Shown: positions 33,388 through 41,636 of the stretch, one piece after another
How the letters are laid out: each line of letters begins with the position of its first letter
Position numbering within the stretch: the stretch's first letter is position 1
Assembly: GCA_910584545.1 (NCBI GenBank)
Contig: CAJUBC010000003.1
Coordinates: 1 to 64,000, forward strand
Reading direction: 5' to 3'
DNA: 64,000 bases
DNA from: an uncultured Muribaculaceae bacterium
GTDB lineage: Bacteria > Bacteroidota > Bacteroidia > Bacteroidales > Muribaculaceae
Notes under the pieces: model-generated
Database searches by the model: none
The model's input: only the letters and a program-made list of their open reading frames with translations
Told to the model about the DNA's origin: nothing
Position numbers and translations under genes: made by a program

Positions 33388-34821
33388 ATGCAATCGATTT
33401 CTCTCTTTTTTAAGAAATACAGCGGGGAGTACCGTGCGCTGCTGCGTCTCGGAGCTCCGGTGCTGCTCACACAGGTGGGGGTGATATGCGTCAGCTTCGC
33501 CGACACCATGATGGTAGGGCTTTACGGCGTGAACGAGCTCGCCGCCGCCGCGTTTGTCAATTCTGTCTTTCTAATCCCGCTGGTGATGCTGATGGGACTG
33601 GCCGCGGGACTGACTCCGCTTGTCGGCGCGCTGTTCGGCCGGGGGAGTCTGGCCGAGGCGGGACGCATCGCGCGCGGAGGCCTTCAGATCAACCTCATGG
33701 CCGGGGCGCTCTTCACCATGGTGATGGGAGCCCTCTATTTCTTCCTCGACTGTTTCAACCAGCCGGAGGAGATCATGCCGCTGATCCGTCGGTATTACCT
33801 CATACTGATGTTCACTCTCGTGCCGATGTCGCTCTTCAACGCCCTTCAGCAATGGGCCAACGGCGTGACCGACACAGCGTCGCCGATGTGGATGATACTC
33901 CTGTCGGTGGGAGTCAACATCCTGCTTAACTGGCTTTTGATATATGGCAAGTTCGGGATGCCGGAGATGGGACTCGCCGGAGCGGGACTCGCGACGGTGA
34001 TCGCTCGCGTCACAGGCCTTCTCGGAATGGCCCTCATCGTGTTCTGCACGCGCCGTTACCATCCCTTCCGCACCGGATTCTCCAACCCCGGCCGGCTCGG
34101 CGCGGTGCGCCGGAAGGTCTGGCGCACCTCCTATCCCGTTATGATCCAGAGCGGTGTGGAGTGCTCGCTCTGGACCTTCGGCGCGGTGGTCTGCGGATGG
34201 TACGGCGCGGTGCAGCTCGCCTCCTATCAGGTGACCAACACAATCGGCCAGCTCGGATTCATGATCTACCAGAGTTTCGGCGTGGCTGTGTCGGTGCGTG
34301 TCGCCAACTATGCAGGAGTGCTCGACGAGGCGGGAGCCGGACGCTGCGCGCGCGCCGGAGTCCATATCAACCTCCTGCTCGCCACGCTGGCCTCCCTCGT
34401 GTTCCTCGTCGGCGGAAAACATCTCCTCTCCCTCTTCTCCGAGAGTCCCGACGTGATCTCGGGCGCGGCCCTTCTGCTCTGGCCTCTCGTGCTCTATCAG
34501 TATCTCGATGCCCTGCAGCTCACGCTCTGCAACGCCATCCGCGGAACCTCTAAGGTGAGGCCCCTGCTCTGGATCAGCGTGGTCAGCTACATTATAGTCG
34601 GCGTACCGGTGCTGCTGCTCTTCGCCGACACGTTCGGATGGCACAACCTCGGTGTCTATTACAGCTTCGATATCGCGCTGCTGACAGCCGCCGTGATGGC
34701 CTGGATCGTATTCCGGCGCACAAAAATCGAGGGTGCGACGGATGATATAGCTGAAAGTATGAAAAAAATCGCTAACTTTGCCGTTGTAAAAAAAACGTCT
34801 TATAACAAAACCATCTTATAA
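33388..34821 (+). CDS. MATE-family efflux transporter
   Basis: 477-aa protein with twelve predicted membrane segments in two homologous halves, opening with LRLGAPVLLTQVGVICVSFA and FADTMMVGLYGVNELAAAAF, typical of MATE antiporters that export drugs or metabolites using Na+ or H+. It is transcribed divergently from the TolC operon. The C-terminal 25 residues are charged and contain the TAACTTTG element of the ridA promoter (34773-34780) within their coding sequence. Confidence 0.93.
   Translation: MQSISLFFKKYSGEYRALLRLGAPVLLTQVGVICVSFADTMMVGLYGVNELAAAAFVNSVFLIPLVMLMGLAAGLTPLVGALFGRGSLAEAGRIARGGLQINLMAGALFTMVMGALYFFLDCFNQPEEIMPLIRRYYLILMFTLVPMSLFNALQQWANGVTDTASPMWMILLSVGVNILLNWLLIYGKFGMPEMGLAGAGLATVIARVTGLLGMALIVFCTRRYHPFRTGFSNPGRLGAVRRKVWRTSYPVMIQSGVECSLWTFGAVVCGWYGAVQLASYQVTNTIGQLGFMIYQSFGVAVSVRVANYAGVLDEAGAGRCARAGVHINLLLATLASLVFLVGGKHLLSLFSESPDVISGAALLLWPLVLYQYLDALQLTLCNAIRGTSKVRPLLWISVVSYIIVGVPVLLLFADTFGWHNLGVYYSFDIALLTAAVMAWIVFRRTKIEGATDDIAESMKKIANFAVVKKTSYNKTIL
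34773..34780 (+). promoter_or_regulatory. Putative -7 element of ridA
   Basis: TAACTTTG matches TAnnTTTG and lies 51 bp before the ridA start, inside the end of the MATE gene. No good -33 box was found, so ridA may also be read with the MATE gene. Confidence 0.45.
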
Positions 34822-34831
34822 TAAAGATATC

Positions 34832-35206
34832 ATGAAACAACCAGTATCCACTCCGGCCGCACCCGCGGCCATCGGTCCCTACAGCCAGGCTGTGAAGACC
34901 GGAAACCTTCTCTTCTGCTCGGGTCAGCTTCCCATCGACCCCGCCACCGGCGAAATGCCCACCGACATCAAGGCCCAGACCCGTCAGAGCCTCTCCAACG
35001 TGAAGGCCATCCTCGAGGCTGCCGGCACTTCGATGGAGAATGTGGTGAAATCCACCGTGTTCCTCGCCGACATGAGCCTCTTCGGCCCCATGAACGAGGT
35101 CTATGCAGAGTTCTTCGGCGAGCCCTTCCCCGCACGCTGCGCGTTCGCTGTCAAGGAGCTCCCCAAGCAGGCCCTGGTGGAGATCGAGGTGATCGCCGCC
35201 TGCTGA
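34832..35206 (+). CDS. ridA: RidA family enamine/imine deaminase
   Basis: 124-aa protein of the usual length for the family. RidA hydrolyses reactive 2-aminoacrylate and other imines. Conserved motifs are AIGPYSQAVKTG at the N-terminus, the LFCSGQLPIDP strand, NVKAILEAAG, and the C-terminal PARCAFAVKELPK, which holds the catalytic arginine, followed by VEIEVIA. It lies 10 bp after the MATE gene. Confidence 0.97.
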   Translation: MKQPVSTPAAPAAIGPYSQAVKTGNLLFCSGQLPIDPATGEMPTDIKAQTRQSLSNVKAILEAAGTSMENVVKSTVFLADMSLFGPMNEVYAEFFGEPFPARCAFAVKELPKQALVEIEVIAAC

Positions 35207-35230
35207 TTTTTTACACGGATTTGACTGAAA

Positions 35231-35265
35231 AGCAGCCCTCGATGCTGAAGCATCGGGGGCTTGCT
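35231..35265. terminator. Bidirectional terminator
   Basis: AGCAGCCCTCGATGC pairs imperfectly with GCATCGGGGGCTTGCT around a TGAA loop. It separates ridA (+) from the terminase gene (-), which converge. Confidence 0.6.
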
Positions 35266-35268
35266 CTA

Positions 35269-37395
35269 TCACCAGAGTACGTCGGGGAGCCGGCGGCGCG
35301 TGTAGGCGTGATAGTCTGAGGCGGTACGGGGCGCGCGGCGCGGCGGATCCATCTCGTGGAAGCAGATGTGCAGCCCGATGGCGCGTGTCATCAGCAGGTC
35401 GTCGTGGCAGCCGGCTATCGCGCCGTACGACCCGTTCTGCCGCCGCTCGTAGGAGAGGTATTCGTCGAGGCAGTTCTGATCGCGCTCCGTGTAGAGGCCC
35501 TCGCGGATCACCTTCACCAATGTCGCCACTATCGCGGGCTTGGTGGAGATGTTGGTGTGGAAGCCGTAGCGCACCGGCGCGCCCATCAGCACCGCCTCCT
35601 CGCTTCGTCGCCTCGCGTAGAGGTTGGGATAGACCTCGCGCAGACGGTTGAGGATGAATCCCGACTGGTCGCCGTCGACATCGCGGTCGGGATCGCGCGT
35701 CTCCAGTGTGTTGCTCTCTATCACGAGCAGGGCATGGCCGTAGAACTGCGCCGCCATCGCCGCGCGCCATGCCAAGATGTCGAAGTCGGTGTGGCCGCGC
35801 CATTGCGCCACCACCTCCGGACCCTCGCCGCGCAGCATCGGCTCGCGGTCGAATATGACTATCACTGACCAGTCGGCCCGCGCGCCGCGACCACCCACAT
35901 CGACCACAGCCACATATCGGTTCTCGATCTCGAAGTCATGTTCGGATTCGGGCAGTTTCCATATCTGCCAGCCGCCGGAGGGGAGGGGAGTGAAGCGCAC
36001 GTCGCGCAGCATCTCCGCGCGCTCCCGGTCGCTCACCACGCGCCCCGCCGCGTCGGCAGCTCCCGGCACGTCGATCTCCCCGCTACGCTTCGCCGCGACG
36101 CAGCCGGCGCGGAGCTCCTCCACCCGGTAGCGGTCGAACACCCTCGCGCCGGAATGGACGAACGCCTCCACGTCGTCGCTCGGATATTCGGCAGCCATCA
36201 GCCCGTGGTCGGAGTATTTGGATCGCTCCGAGATGTACCAGTTGATCGCCTCTAACGTGGCGCCCCGTTCCCAGAGCCACCAGAGATAGCGGCCCGGCTG
36301 CGCGCGGTCGCTTTCGGCCGCGTCGCATTCCCGGCCGGCGTAGAGCCTCGCCGCGAACTCGACCGCGTCGGCCAAAGGCGCGGAGTACTGGTCGATCTCG
36401 TACCAGGCCACGAACATCGACTCGAACTGCGACAGCCCCCGCTTCGCGGCGTCATACTCCCGGTGGAAGAAGTTGCCGGTGCCGTTGGCCGTCGATTCGT
36501 AGACTATCATGGTCATCGGCTTCAGGAGCACGCCCGAGCAGGCGGAGCGCAGTATCTGCTCCGGGGTCTTGCCGAGCGTGGCTTTCCATATCCCCACCTC
36601 CGAACAGTGGACAAGGCTGTAGTCGCCGCCCCGGCATGAGTCGGGACGCTCCGCCGTGCCTATCTTTATCTTGCAGTTGCGCGAGGGCACCCTGAACATC
36701 TGGCGCGACCTCCCCACGCCCTCAATCTTCCTGGCCTTCGGATCGGGAATCTCCCCCTCATCCACGAGGAACTTATCCGGATAGTGTCCGATCATGCGGT
36801 CGAACATATCCTTGATCTCGTCGCTGCCGACGCCCTGATGGGCTATGATGAGGGAGTTGAGTCCCTTGCTGTGGACAAGCTGCAGCCAGGCCATGTAGAG
36901 CTGGGCGCAGGTGCTTCCGCCCCATTGCCTGGCCTTCAGCAGGATAAGGCGTATCGGCCTGCCGGCGCAGCGCATCTCCTCGAGCCGCTCCACGAACTTG
37001 CGCTGCGGCCTGTTGAGCCGGAACTGCACATCCTCGCCGCCGAGCTTGCTCTTGATGTAGGCGCGTGTGGCGGCCCAGTAAGGGAAATCATGGAGCGCGC
37101 GGAGGCGCGAGAACCGGTCGGCCACCGATTCCCGCTCCTTCATGCTCGGCTCGTGGCCGCAGAGCCGCCGGGCATAACCGCGCATCGAGCCGCATTCCTG
37201 AAGTATCTTTATCTCCGGAAGCGTGCGCATGCTCTCCGGAAGCCACAGCGCCCCCTGCTCGAGGTCGTTGACCTCGACCTTGAACCGCCGGCCGGTGCTG
37301 CCCATGCCTGACACCGGGTCGAACACGCGGGAAATCTCCGCGTTGCGCCGGCGGTTCTCTTCCAATATTTCGGCTGTTTTTTCCTGAATGTCCAT
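35269..37395 (-). CDS. Phage terminase large subunit
   Basis: 708-aa protein, the DNA-packaging motor of tailed phages. A Walker A-like KARQWGGST lies at about residue 155, and a Walker B-type segment LVHCSEVGIW has the SE form seen in many terminases. The C-terminal RNase-H-like nuclease shows the acidic positions VAVVDVGGRG, LLVIESNTLE and GCHDDLLM. Both activities therefore look intact. The start at 37395 (MDIQEKTAEI) is preferred over one 60 bp upstream that overlaps the preceding gene. It is the last gene of the six-gene cassette, downstream of the capsid gene, the reverse of the usual phage order. Confidence 0.88.
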   Translation of the reverse strand: MDIQEKTAEILEENRRRNAEISRVFDPVSGMGSTGRRFKVEVNDLEQGALWLPESMRTLPEIKILQECGSMRGYARRLCGHEPSMKERESVADRFSRLRALHDFPYWAATRAYIKSKLGGEDVQFRLNRPQRKFVERLEEMRCAGRPIRLILLKARQWGGSTCAQLYMAWLQLVHSKGLNSLIIAHQGVGSDEIKDMFDRMIGHYPDKFLVDEGEIPDPKARKIEGVGRSRQMFRVPSRNCKIKIGTAERPDSCRGGDYSLVHCSEVGIWKATLGKTPEQILRSACSGVLLKPMTMIVYESTANGTGNFFHREYDAAKRGLSQFESMFVAWYEIDQYSAPLADAVEFAARLYAGRECDAAESDRAQPGRYLWWLWERGATLEAINWYISERSKYSDHGLMAAEYPSDDVEAFVHSGARVFDRYRVEELRAGCVAAKRSGEIDVPGAADAAGRVVSDRERAEMLRDVRFTPLPSGGWQIWKLPESEHDFEIENRYVAVVDVGGRGARADWSVIVIFDREPMLRGEGPEVVAQWRGHTDFDILAWRAAMAAQFYGHALLVIESNTLETRDPDRDVDGDQSGFILNRLREVYPNLYARRRSEEAVLMGAPVRYGFHTNISTKPAIVATLVKVIREGLYTERDQNCLDEYLSYERRQNGSYGAIAGCHDDLLMTRAIGLHICFHEMDPPRRAPRTASDYHAYTRRRLPDVLW

Positions 37396-37429
37396 AGCGG
37401 TGTGCGGCTGCGGCGCAGCCGTTGTGTTA

Positions 37430-38008
37430 TCAATTATTATGTGTAAGTATCTCACGCACGGAGGCGGCTGCGCGCCGCGCCACCCTCTCCACGAGCGAGG
37501 AGGGGATGAAGATTGAGTCGCCTGCGATCTCGGGCCGGGGCAGATAGCTTGCCTCGGCGATCACCGCGCCGGGCAGCGAGCCGTAGATGTCAAGGACGCG
37601 CCCGTCGCCGCCATGGCGCAGGTGAATCCCCCGGTGGCGGCGGCCGGAGCGTCGCCGCGCCGTGGCCCGCAGCAGCGGGACCTGAGCGGCCGGAACGGTC
37701 TGCGTCAGGCCGTCGCTCCAGTCGCTCATGCGCAGGTAGAGCAGCCGCATGAATCCGGCGGGGAGCCGGGCCGTCGCCACGCCGTCGCCATCGTAGCCGA
37801 GAGGCGCCTCGAGAGGCAGTCCCTCGCTGATGTCGCCGGCTTCGGCCTCCGCGCTCTCGAGGCGCGCCGCCTCCGGAAGGAGACGGCGCACCAGAGAGAT
37901 CAGGTCCGTGCCGGGGTCGCAGTAGGCCACTCGAGTCTCGAGCAGGACGCGGTTCTCGTCGAGCAGCATCAGCGCGGCGTTGGTCAGTTCGCTCACCGAT
38001 ACGTTCAT
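37430..38008 (-). CDS. Phage-cassette protein of unknown function
   Basis: 192-aa protein that I do not recognise. It starts with a predicted helix (SELTNAALMLLDENRVLLET) and has a basic stretch (ATARRRSGRRHRGIHLRHGG) in the middle, then a beta-rich C-terminal half. From its position between the capsid and the terminase it could be a connector or head-completion protein; that is a guess from order only. Its start overlaps the stop of the 72-aa gene by 4 bp (ATGA). Confidence 0.65.
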   Translation of the reverse strand: MNVSVSELTNAALMLLDENRVLLETRVAYCDPGTDLISLVRRLLPEAARLESAEAEAGDISEGLPLEAPLGYDGDGVATARLPAGFMRLLYLRMSDWSDGLTQTVPAAQVPLLRATARRRSGRRHRGIHLRHGGDGRVLDIYGSLPGAVIAEASYLPRPEIAGDSIFIPSSLVERVARRAAASVREILTHNN

Positions 38009-38223
38009 CGCAGCCTCACTATCTTATGGTCGTGATAATATCGGCTCTCCTCGATCACCTTAATTATCACCGGGTTCTGCGTGGTGAACGTGGCCGGCAC
38101 ATCGCCGAAGCCCGACGACGTTCCCCCTCTGAAGGGTATCCTCCACACCCGCCCGTGCGGCGAGTTGCTTATCAGGGCGCTCCATTCGAGCATCCCGTAG
38201 ACTCCGTATGTTCTTGCTTCCAT
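38005..38223 (-). CDS. Small phage-cassette protein, unknown
   Basis: 72-aa protein with no recognised domain. Its stop codon overlaps the next start as ATGA, which supports real translation. It lies 54 bp after the capsid gene. Small proteins in this position are often head decoration or connector proteins in phages; this is inference. Confidence 0.6.
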   Translation of the reverse strand: MEARTYGVYGMLEWSALISNSPHGRVWRIPFRGGTSSGFGDVPATFTTQNPVIIKVIEESRYYHDHKIVRLR

Positions 38224-38277
38224 CGGCTTATCTTGTTGGTCTTGTTAAGTTTAACTTCGGGAGATGGAGGGGAGCCG

Positions 38278-39789
38278 TCAAAGCTCCACCTCCCCCTTGT
38301 ATTCTCTCCAGACGGTGGTCTCCTTGAGGTCGTCGCCCACCGATGTCTCGCCGTACCACATCTGGCCCGTGCGCGCCTGGGGCGACATGCCGGGACAGTC
38401 GCGGCAGAGATAGTAGATGTCGGAGGGATTCGGTTTCACCGGAGCGGTCTCCTTTTCCCAGATCTTGAAGACAAAGGCGTCGCTCGCGCCTCCCTCTCCC
38501 TCGCCGTCGATCCAGATATGGCAGCTTCCCTTCAGGGCGAGCGCGTCCCAGATAAGGATGCCGTTGCGGGTGGCCTCCTCGCCGTCGACGCGGTCGGAGA
38601 AGGAGTGCTCGCTGCTGTAGACATAGTGGACCAGGCGGTTCTCTCCGATCAGCGCGCCGCTGTTGCTCCAGCCGAGACGGTCGAGCGTCGGCTCGCGCTT
38701 GATCTCGATGTCGCCGAACACGGTGTGGAAGTTGGTGACGGTCCAGCCGATGGCGTTGACCTTGGTCGAGATCTGTATCTCCGGATGCTTCGAGAAGTCG
38801 ATGCACTGTATCTGCTCAAGGAGGTTCTTACCGGCGAGCAGGAGGGCGGTCTTCGGCACATCCTCGCCGGTGAAGAACATCTTGGCCAGCGAGATGATGC
38901 GCTCCACGGTCCAGGCTCCCTCATGCTGCAGCTCGCGCTTGAACTGCCAGCGGAGTCCCTCGGTGCAGTAGACGTACTGCATGCCCATCTTGGGGACGTT
39001 GACCTTGAACTTCCCGGCGCGTCCGGCCCAGAGGGTCCTGTTGCCGCGCACCTTGAAGTTGGCGATGGCCTGCTCGGCGATGATGGCCTTGGAGAAGGGG
39101 ATGCGCTTGCGCTGGCTCTCGAAGTAGTCGCTCACCACCTGGTTCATGCCCCGCTTCTGGAGGTAGACCTTGGAGGGACGGGGCACGATCAGGTCGGGAT
39201 CCACCTCCTTCTGGGTCTCGTAGAGGGAGTTGGCGAGGATCACGCACTCGGTTCCGGAGGGAATCTCGGGAATGGTGCAGAACTCGTCGGCGGGACTGGT
39301 CTTGGGGCCGTTGACGGCGCGGACCACGGGATTGTTGGTGGTGGGGTCGTAGCCGGTCACGAAGAGCATCAGCTCCTTGCCGGCGGTCTTGGTGGCTCCG
39401 TCGGCCGAATAACCGTCCACCCCTTTCACGAGCAGCGTGCTGTAGGGGCGCGGGAGCGCCTGGTCGGAGCTGCGCAGCGGCAGCACTCCCTGCATGGAGT
39501 CGGTCTGCCTCATGGTGTTGGAGAGGGTCACGAAGCTGCGGGGCTCGTCGATCATGAAATGGTCCACCTCGGGACTGTTCACCTTGACGCGCTTCGCCTT
39601 GAGCATGAGGTTCATCAGCGGCGTGTCGTCGGAGTTGAAGCTGAAGAGCTCGTCGTCGATGTCGCTCTCGATGAAGTTGCCGGCGTCGAGGCCGCCGGTT
39701 GCCTCGGCCGCCGAGGATACTGTCGCGGGCTGGCCGGGATACTGGGTGAGGTTGCCGGAAGTTCCGGCAGTTGCTTTAGTTTCAGTCAT
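38278..39789 (-). CDS. SU10-type major capsid protein
   Basis: 503-aa protein whose N-terminal region (GNFIESDIDDELFSFNSDDT with PLMNLMLKAKRV) and overall pattern resemble SU10-like HK97-fold major capsid proteins. It is a complete frame with no internal stops. No portal, prohead protease or scaffold gene is adjacent. The 145 bp upstream hold a tandem repeat, so translation begins just after that array. If the assignment is wrong, it would be another structural protein of the cassette. Confidence 0.75.
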   Translation of the reverse strand: MTETKATAGTSGNLTQYPGQPATVSSAAEATGGLDAGNFIESDIDDELFSFNSDDTPLMNLMLKAKRVKVNSPEVDHFMIDEPRSFVTLSNTMRQTDSMQGVLPLRSSDQALPRPYSTLLVKGVDGYSADGATKTAGKELMLFVTGYDPTTNNPVVRAVNGPKTSPADEFCTIPEIPSGTECVILANSLYETQKEVDPDLIVPRPSKVYLQKRGMNQVVSDYFESQRKRIPFSKAIIAEQAIANFKVRGNRTLWAGRAGKFKVNVPKMGMQYVYCTEGLRWQFKRELQHEGAWTVERIISLAKMFFTGEDVPKTALLLAGKNLLEQIQCIDFSKHPEIQISTKVNAIGWTVTNFHTVFGDIEIKREPTLDRLGWSNSGALIGENRLVHYVYSSEHSFSDRVDGEEATRNGILIWDALALKGSCHIWIDGEGEGGASDAFVFKIWEKETAPVKPNPSDIYYLCRDCPGMSPQARTGQMWYGETSVGDDLKETTVWREYKGEVEL

Positions 39790-39799
39790 GGTTTTTTAA

Positions 39800-39931
39800 T
39801 TAAATTTTTTCGAGAATCTCGAGAATCTCGGGTTTCTCGAGGATCTCGGGATCGGGCTTCTCGGGTTTCTCGGGCTTCTCGGGTTTCTCGGGCTTCTCGG
39901 GTTTCTCGGGCTCCTCGGGTTTCTCGGGCAA
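39800..39931 (-). repeat. 9/18-bp tandem repeat encoding Glu-Lys-Pro
   Basis: On the plus strand units of CTCGGGTTT and CTCGGGCTT alternate. On the minus strand they read in the same frame as the preceding gene, just beyond its TGA, as (Pro-Glu-Lys)n. There is an open frame of 43 codons from TTG (39931) to TAA (39800), but no ATG. It may be a decayed or slipped extension of the neighbouring Glu/Pro-rich gene, or a short repeat protein. Confidence 0.7.
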
Positions 39932-39934
39932 TTA

Positions 39935-40465
39935 TCAGTATGCTCCCCGCGCGAGGTCGAAGATGTTGTCGGGGCGGCGGGCGGCCATCGGGCCGTGGCC
40001 GGTACCGGGGTGGGGGAGACCGTCGCTAAGTTCTTCGGTCAGCATCTCTTCGCGGATGGTGGCGTTGCGGCCGCGGATCTCGGCCTCTTCCGAGGCGCGG
40101 GCGAGGTCCTGCTCATAGTCGATGCCGCGGAGCAGGATCGAGAGGGTGGTGTCGCTGATCTCGCCGGCCTCCAGTTCGCCGGCGATCTCCGTGAGAAGAT
40201 TCCTGACATCCTCGCGGGTCTCGCCGAGATCCAGCCCGGCGGTCCGCTCCGCCAGATTCGGCTGCTCGTGCTCCTCCGGTTTTTCGCTCTCGCCGAGCTC
40301 CCCGGGTTTCTCGGGCGTCTCGGGTTCCTCGGGTTTCTCGAGAATCTCGAATTCCTCAAGATTCTCGAAGTCTCCGGGCTTCTCCTCCGGAAGCTCCGCC
40401 TGCGGCCCCCGCGAGGAGTCGATGGCATTCTTGATGGCCTCGGTGATTGTCTTTACTGTTTTCAT
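39935..40465 (-). CDS. Glu/Pro-rich small phage-cassette protein
   Basis: 176-aa acidic protein. Residues 25-70 are a Glu-Lys-Pro-rich repeat (ILEKPEEPETPEKPGELGES) related to the tandem DNA array directly downstream, and residues 75-140 are a predicted helical domain. The protein ends in FDLARGAY. The function is unknown; by position it could be a scaffold or head-assembly protein. The TGA stop is followed in frame by the repeat array, so the gene may once have been longer. Confidence 0.6.
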   Translation of the reverse strand: MKTVKTITEAIKNAIDSSRGPQAELPEEKPGDFENLEEFEILEKPEEPETPEKPGELGESEKPEEHEQPNLAERTAGLDLGETREDVRNLLTEIAGELEAGEISDTTLSILLRGIDYEQDLARASEEAEIRGRNATIREEMLTEELSDGLPHPGTGHGPMAARRPDNIFDLARGAY

Positions 40466-40555
40466 ATCGTTTCGGTTTTGTGGCGGCGTTTGCTTCGTCC
40501 GCCGGTTTACGGTTGCAAAGTTACTGTGCCGGTTCCTGTCTCGGGCGATAACCGT

Positions 40556-40972
40556 TTACTTTGCGGTTTTCCGCCGCCGGATGCGGTAGATGATCACGCG
40601 CGCTGACTTCTCGGTGATGTAGAATTCGGGAGCGGGAGAGTTCACCGCCTCATGGACGGCCTGCTCAAGACTGCAGCCGCTGTCCGCGCGGAGGCGCTCC
40701 TTCACGCGGCGTAGGATCTCGCCGTACATCTCCTGCTTCTTGACCAGCATCGCCGAACCCGTCTGGGTCGAGGTGTGTCCCTCAAGCATCTCCTTGATGA
40801 CACGGAAGGCACGTGACTCCCCGACCCAGAACCGCGAGCAGGGACGCTTCGCAGCGGCTGCAAACATTTCAGACAGCGGCATATCGGCCGACAGCAGGAT
40901 TTCGCGGAACGCGGCCGCCAACTCGCGGTCGCGCTGCTCGATAAACTCAGAAATAGAACCGGACTTCTTCAT
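40556..40972 (-). CDS. Phage-cassette leading gene, unknown
   Basis: 138-aa basic, helical protein: ISEFIEQRDRELAAAFREIL at the N-terminus and a C-terminus rich in Arg and Lys. It resembles small DNA-binding or packaging-related proteins only in composition. The start at 40972 (MKKSGSIS) is chosen over one 72 bp upstream that lacks related sequence. It is the first gene of the cassette. Confidence 0.6.
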   Translation of the reverse strand: MKKSGSISEFIEQRDRELAAAFREILLSADMPLSEMFAAAAKRPCSRFWVGESRAFRVIKEMLEGHTSTQTGSAMLVKKQEMYGEILRRVKERLRADSGCSLEQAVHEAVNSPAPEFYITEKSARVIIYRIRRRKTAK

Positions 40973-41134
40973 AGTTGCATTATTAGTATTAGAATGGACA
41001 TGGTGCGACGGCAACCGATGCTTGTCGGCTGCAAAGTTATACAACGACCCTGCAATATTCAGGCAGACTCGTGTTAATAAAAGTTATAATTTATCGGATT
41101 TTGTTAAATTAACCAACTTCATACTTAATCATTC

Positions 41135-41165
41135 TTGTACGAATGAAATATTTTTTATAAAATTG
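41135..41165 (+). promoter_or_regulatory. Promoter of the peptide operon
   Basis: TTG at 41135-41137 and TAAAATTG at 41158-41165 are separated by 20 bp. The -7 element departs from TAnnTTTG at one position. The precursor ATG is 28 bp beyond. Confidence 0.5.
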
Positions 41166-41192
41166 CAACAGTTAATAATAAATAAAAAGCCT

Positions 41193-41501
41193 ATGAAACA
41201 AAAAAGCGAGATCAAGAAGTTTATCGAATCCGTTCTGGACTCTGCGGTTCCGGTAGACCAGCAGTCAATGATTTGTTCCACTGAATTAAGCCTTATAGGA
41301 GGCGACAATAAAGACGGTAACGCAAGGTGTGAAAATTCAGCCACTGCATGTGGTGCAACCAATAAGATTGTGTGCTATAACAGTGGTAATTTCTGTAATT
41401 TAAGTGATAATCAGGGAAGATGCTTTAACATGGAACCCGTGCTACCTCCGACAAATGGATCATGCGATCCCCCGATTGTGGACAACCAATGTGAGGGCTA
41501 A
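41193..41501 (+). CDS. RiPP precursor peptide with double-glycine leader and Cys-rich core
   Basis: 102-aa peptide. The leader (about 1-37) is charged and ends in TELSLIGG, a double-glycine cleavage site of the type cut by C39 proteases. The core begins at DNKDGNARCENSATACG and holds seven cysteines spaced by 5-13 residues, plus one cysteine in the leader. Gly-, Asn- and Ser-rich spacing suggests thioether or other radical-SAM-made crosslinks; this is inference. It precedes a radical SAM/SPASM gene and a C39 ABC exporter in the same direction. The base composition is much more AT-rich than the flanking genes. The frame continues upstream but without a plausible start. Confidence 0.85.
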   Translation: MKQKSEIKKFIESVLDSAVPVDQQSMICSTELSLIGGDNKDGNARCENSATACGATNKIVCYNSGNFCNLSDNQGRCFNMEPVLPPTNGSCDPPIVDNQCEG

Positions 41502-41505
41502 GTAA

Positions 41506-41552
41506 ATAAACGTACTATTGAATGGCACACTGCCATTCAATAGTACGTTTAT
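41506..41552 (+). terminator. Perfect 22-bp hairpin after the precursor gene
   Basis: Left arm 41506-41527 and right arm 41531-41552 pair without mismatch around a 3-nt loop. It starts 5 bp after the precursor stop codon. A hairpin here can act as a partial terminator that raises precursor over enzyme mRNA, or protect the 3' end of the short transcript. The T-run is short. Confidence 0.8.
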
Positions 41553-41636
41553 GTTGGGGACAAGTCTAAATAGTATATCATAGTTCAGGGGCTATTCATG
41601 GCAGATAGACAAGCGCTATATAAGTAATTACATTAA

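Noticed and set aside
39800..39931. CRISPR array
   Set aside because: The units are 9-18 bp and contiguous, with no unique spacers of 25-40 bp and no cas genes; it is a coding-type tandem repeat.
38026..40029. 667-codon open frame on the plus strand across the capsid gene
   Set aside because: It is antisense to the phage cassette, starts with unrelated sequence and ends in a repeat-derived SRVSRASRVSR stretch; a shadow of the capsid gene and tandem repeat.
40740..41192. Upstream in-frame extension of the peptide precursor
   Set aside because: The frame is open but the added residues lie antisense to a cassette gene and lack leader features; the ATG at 41193 with a promoter just upstream fits a peptide precursor.
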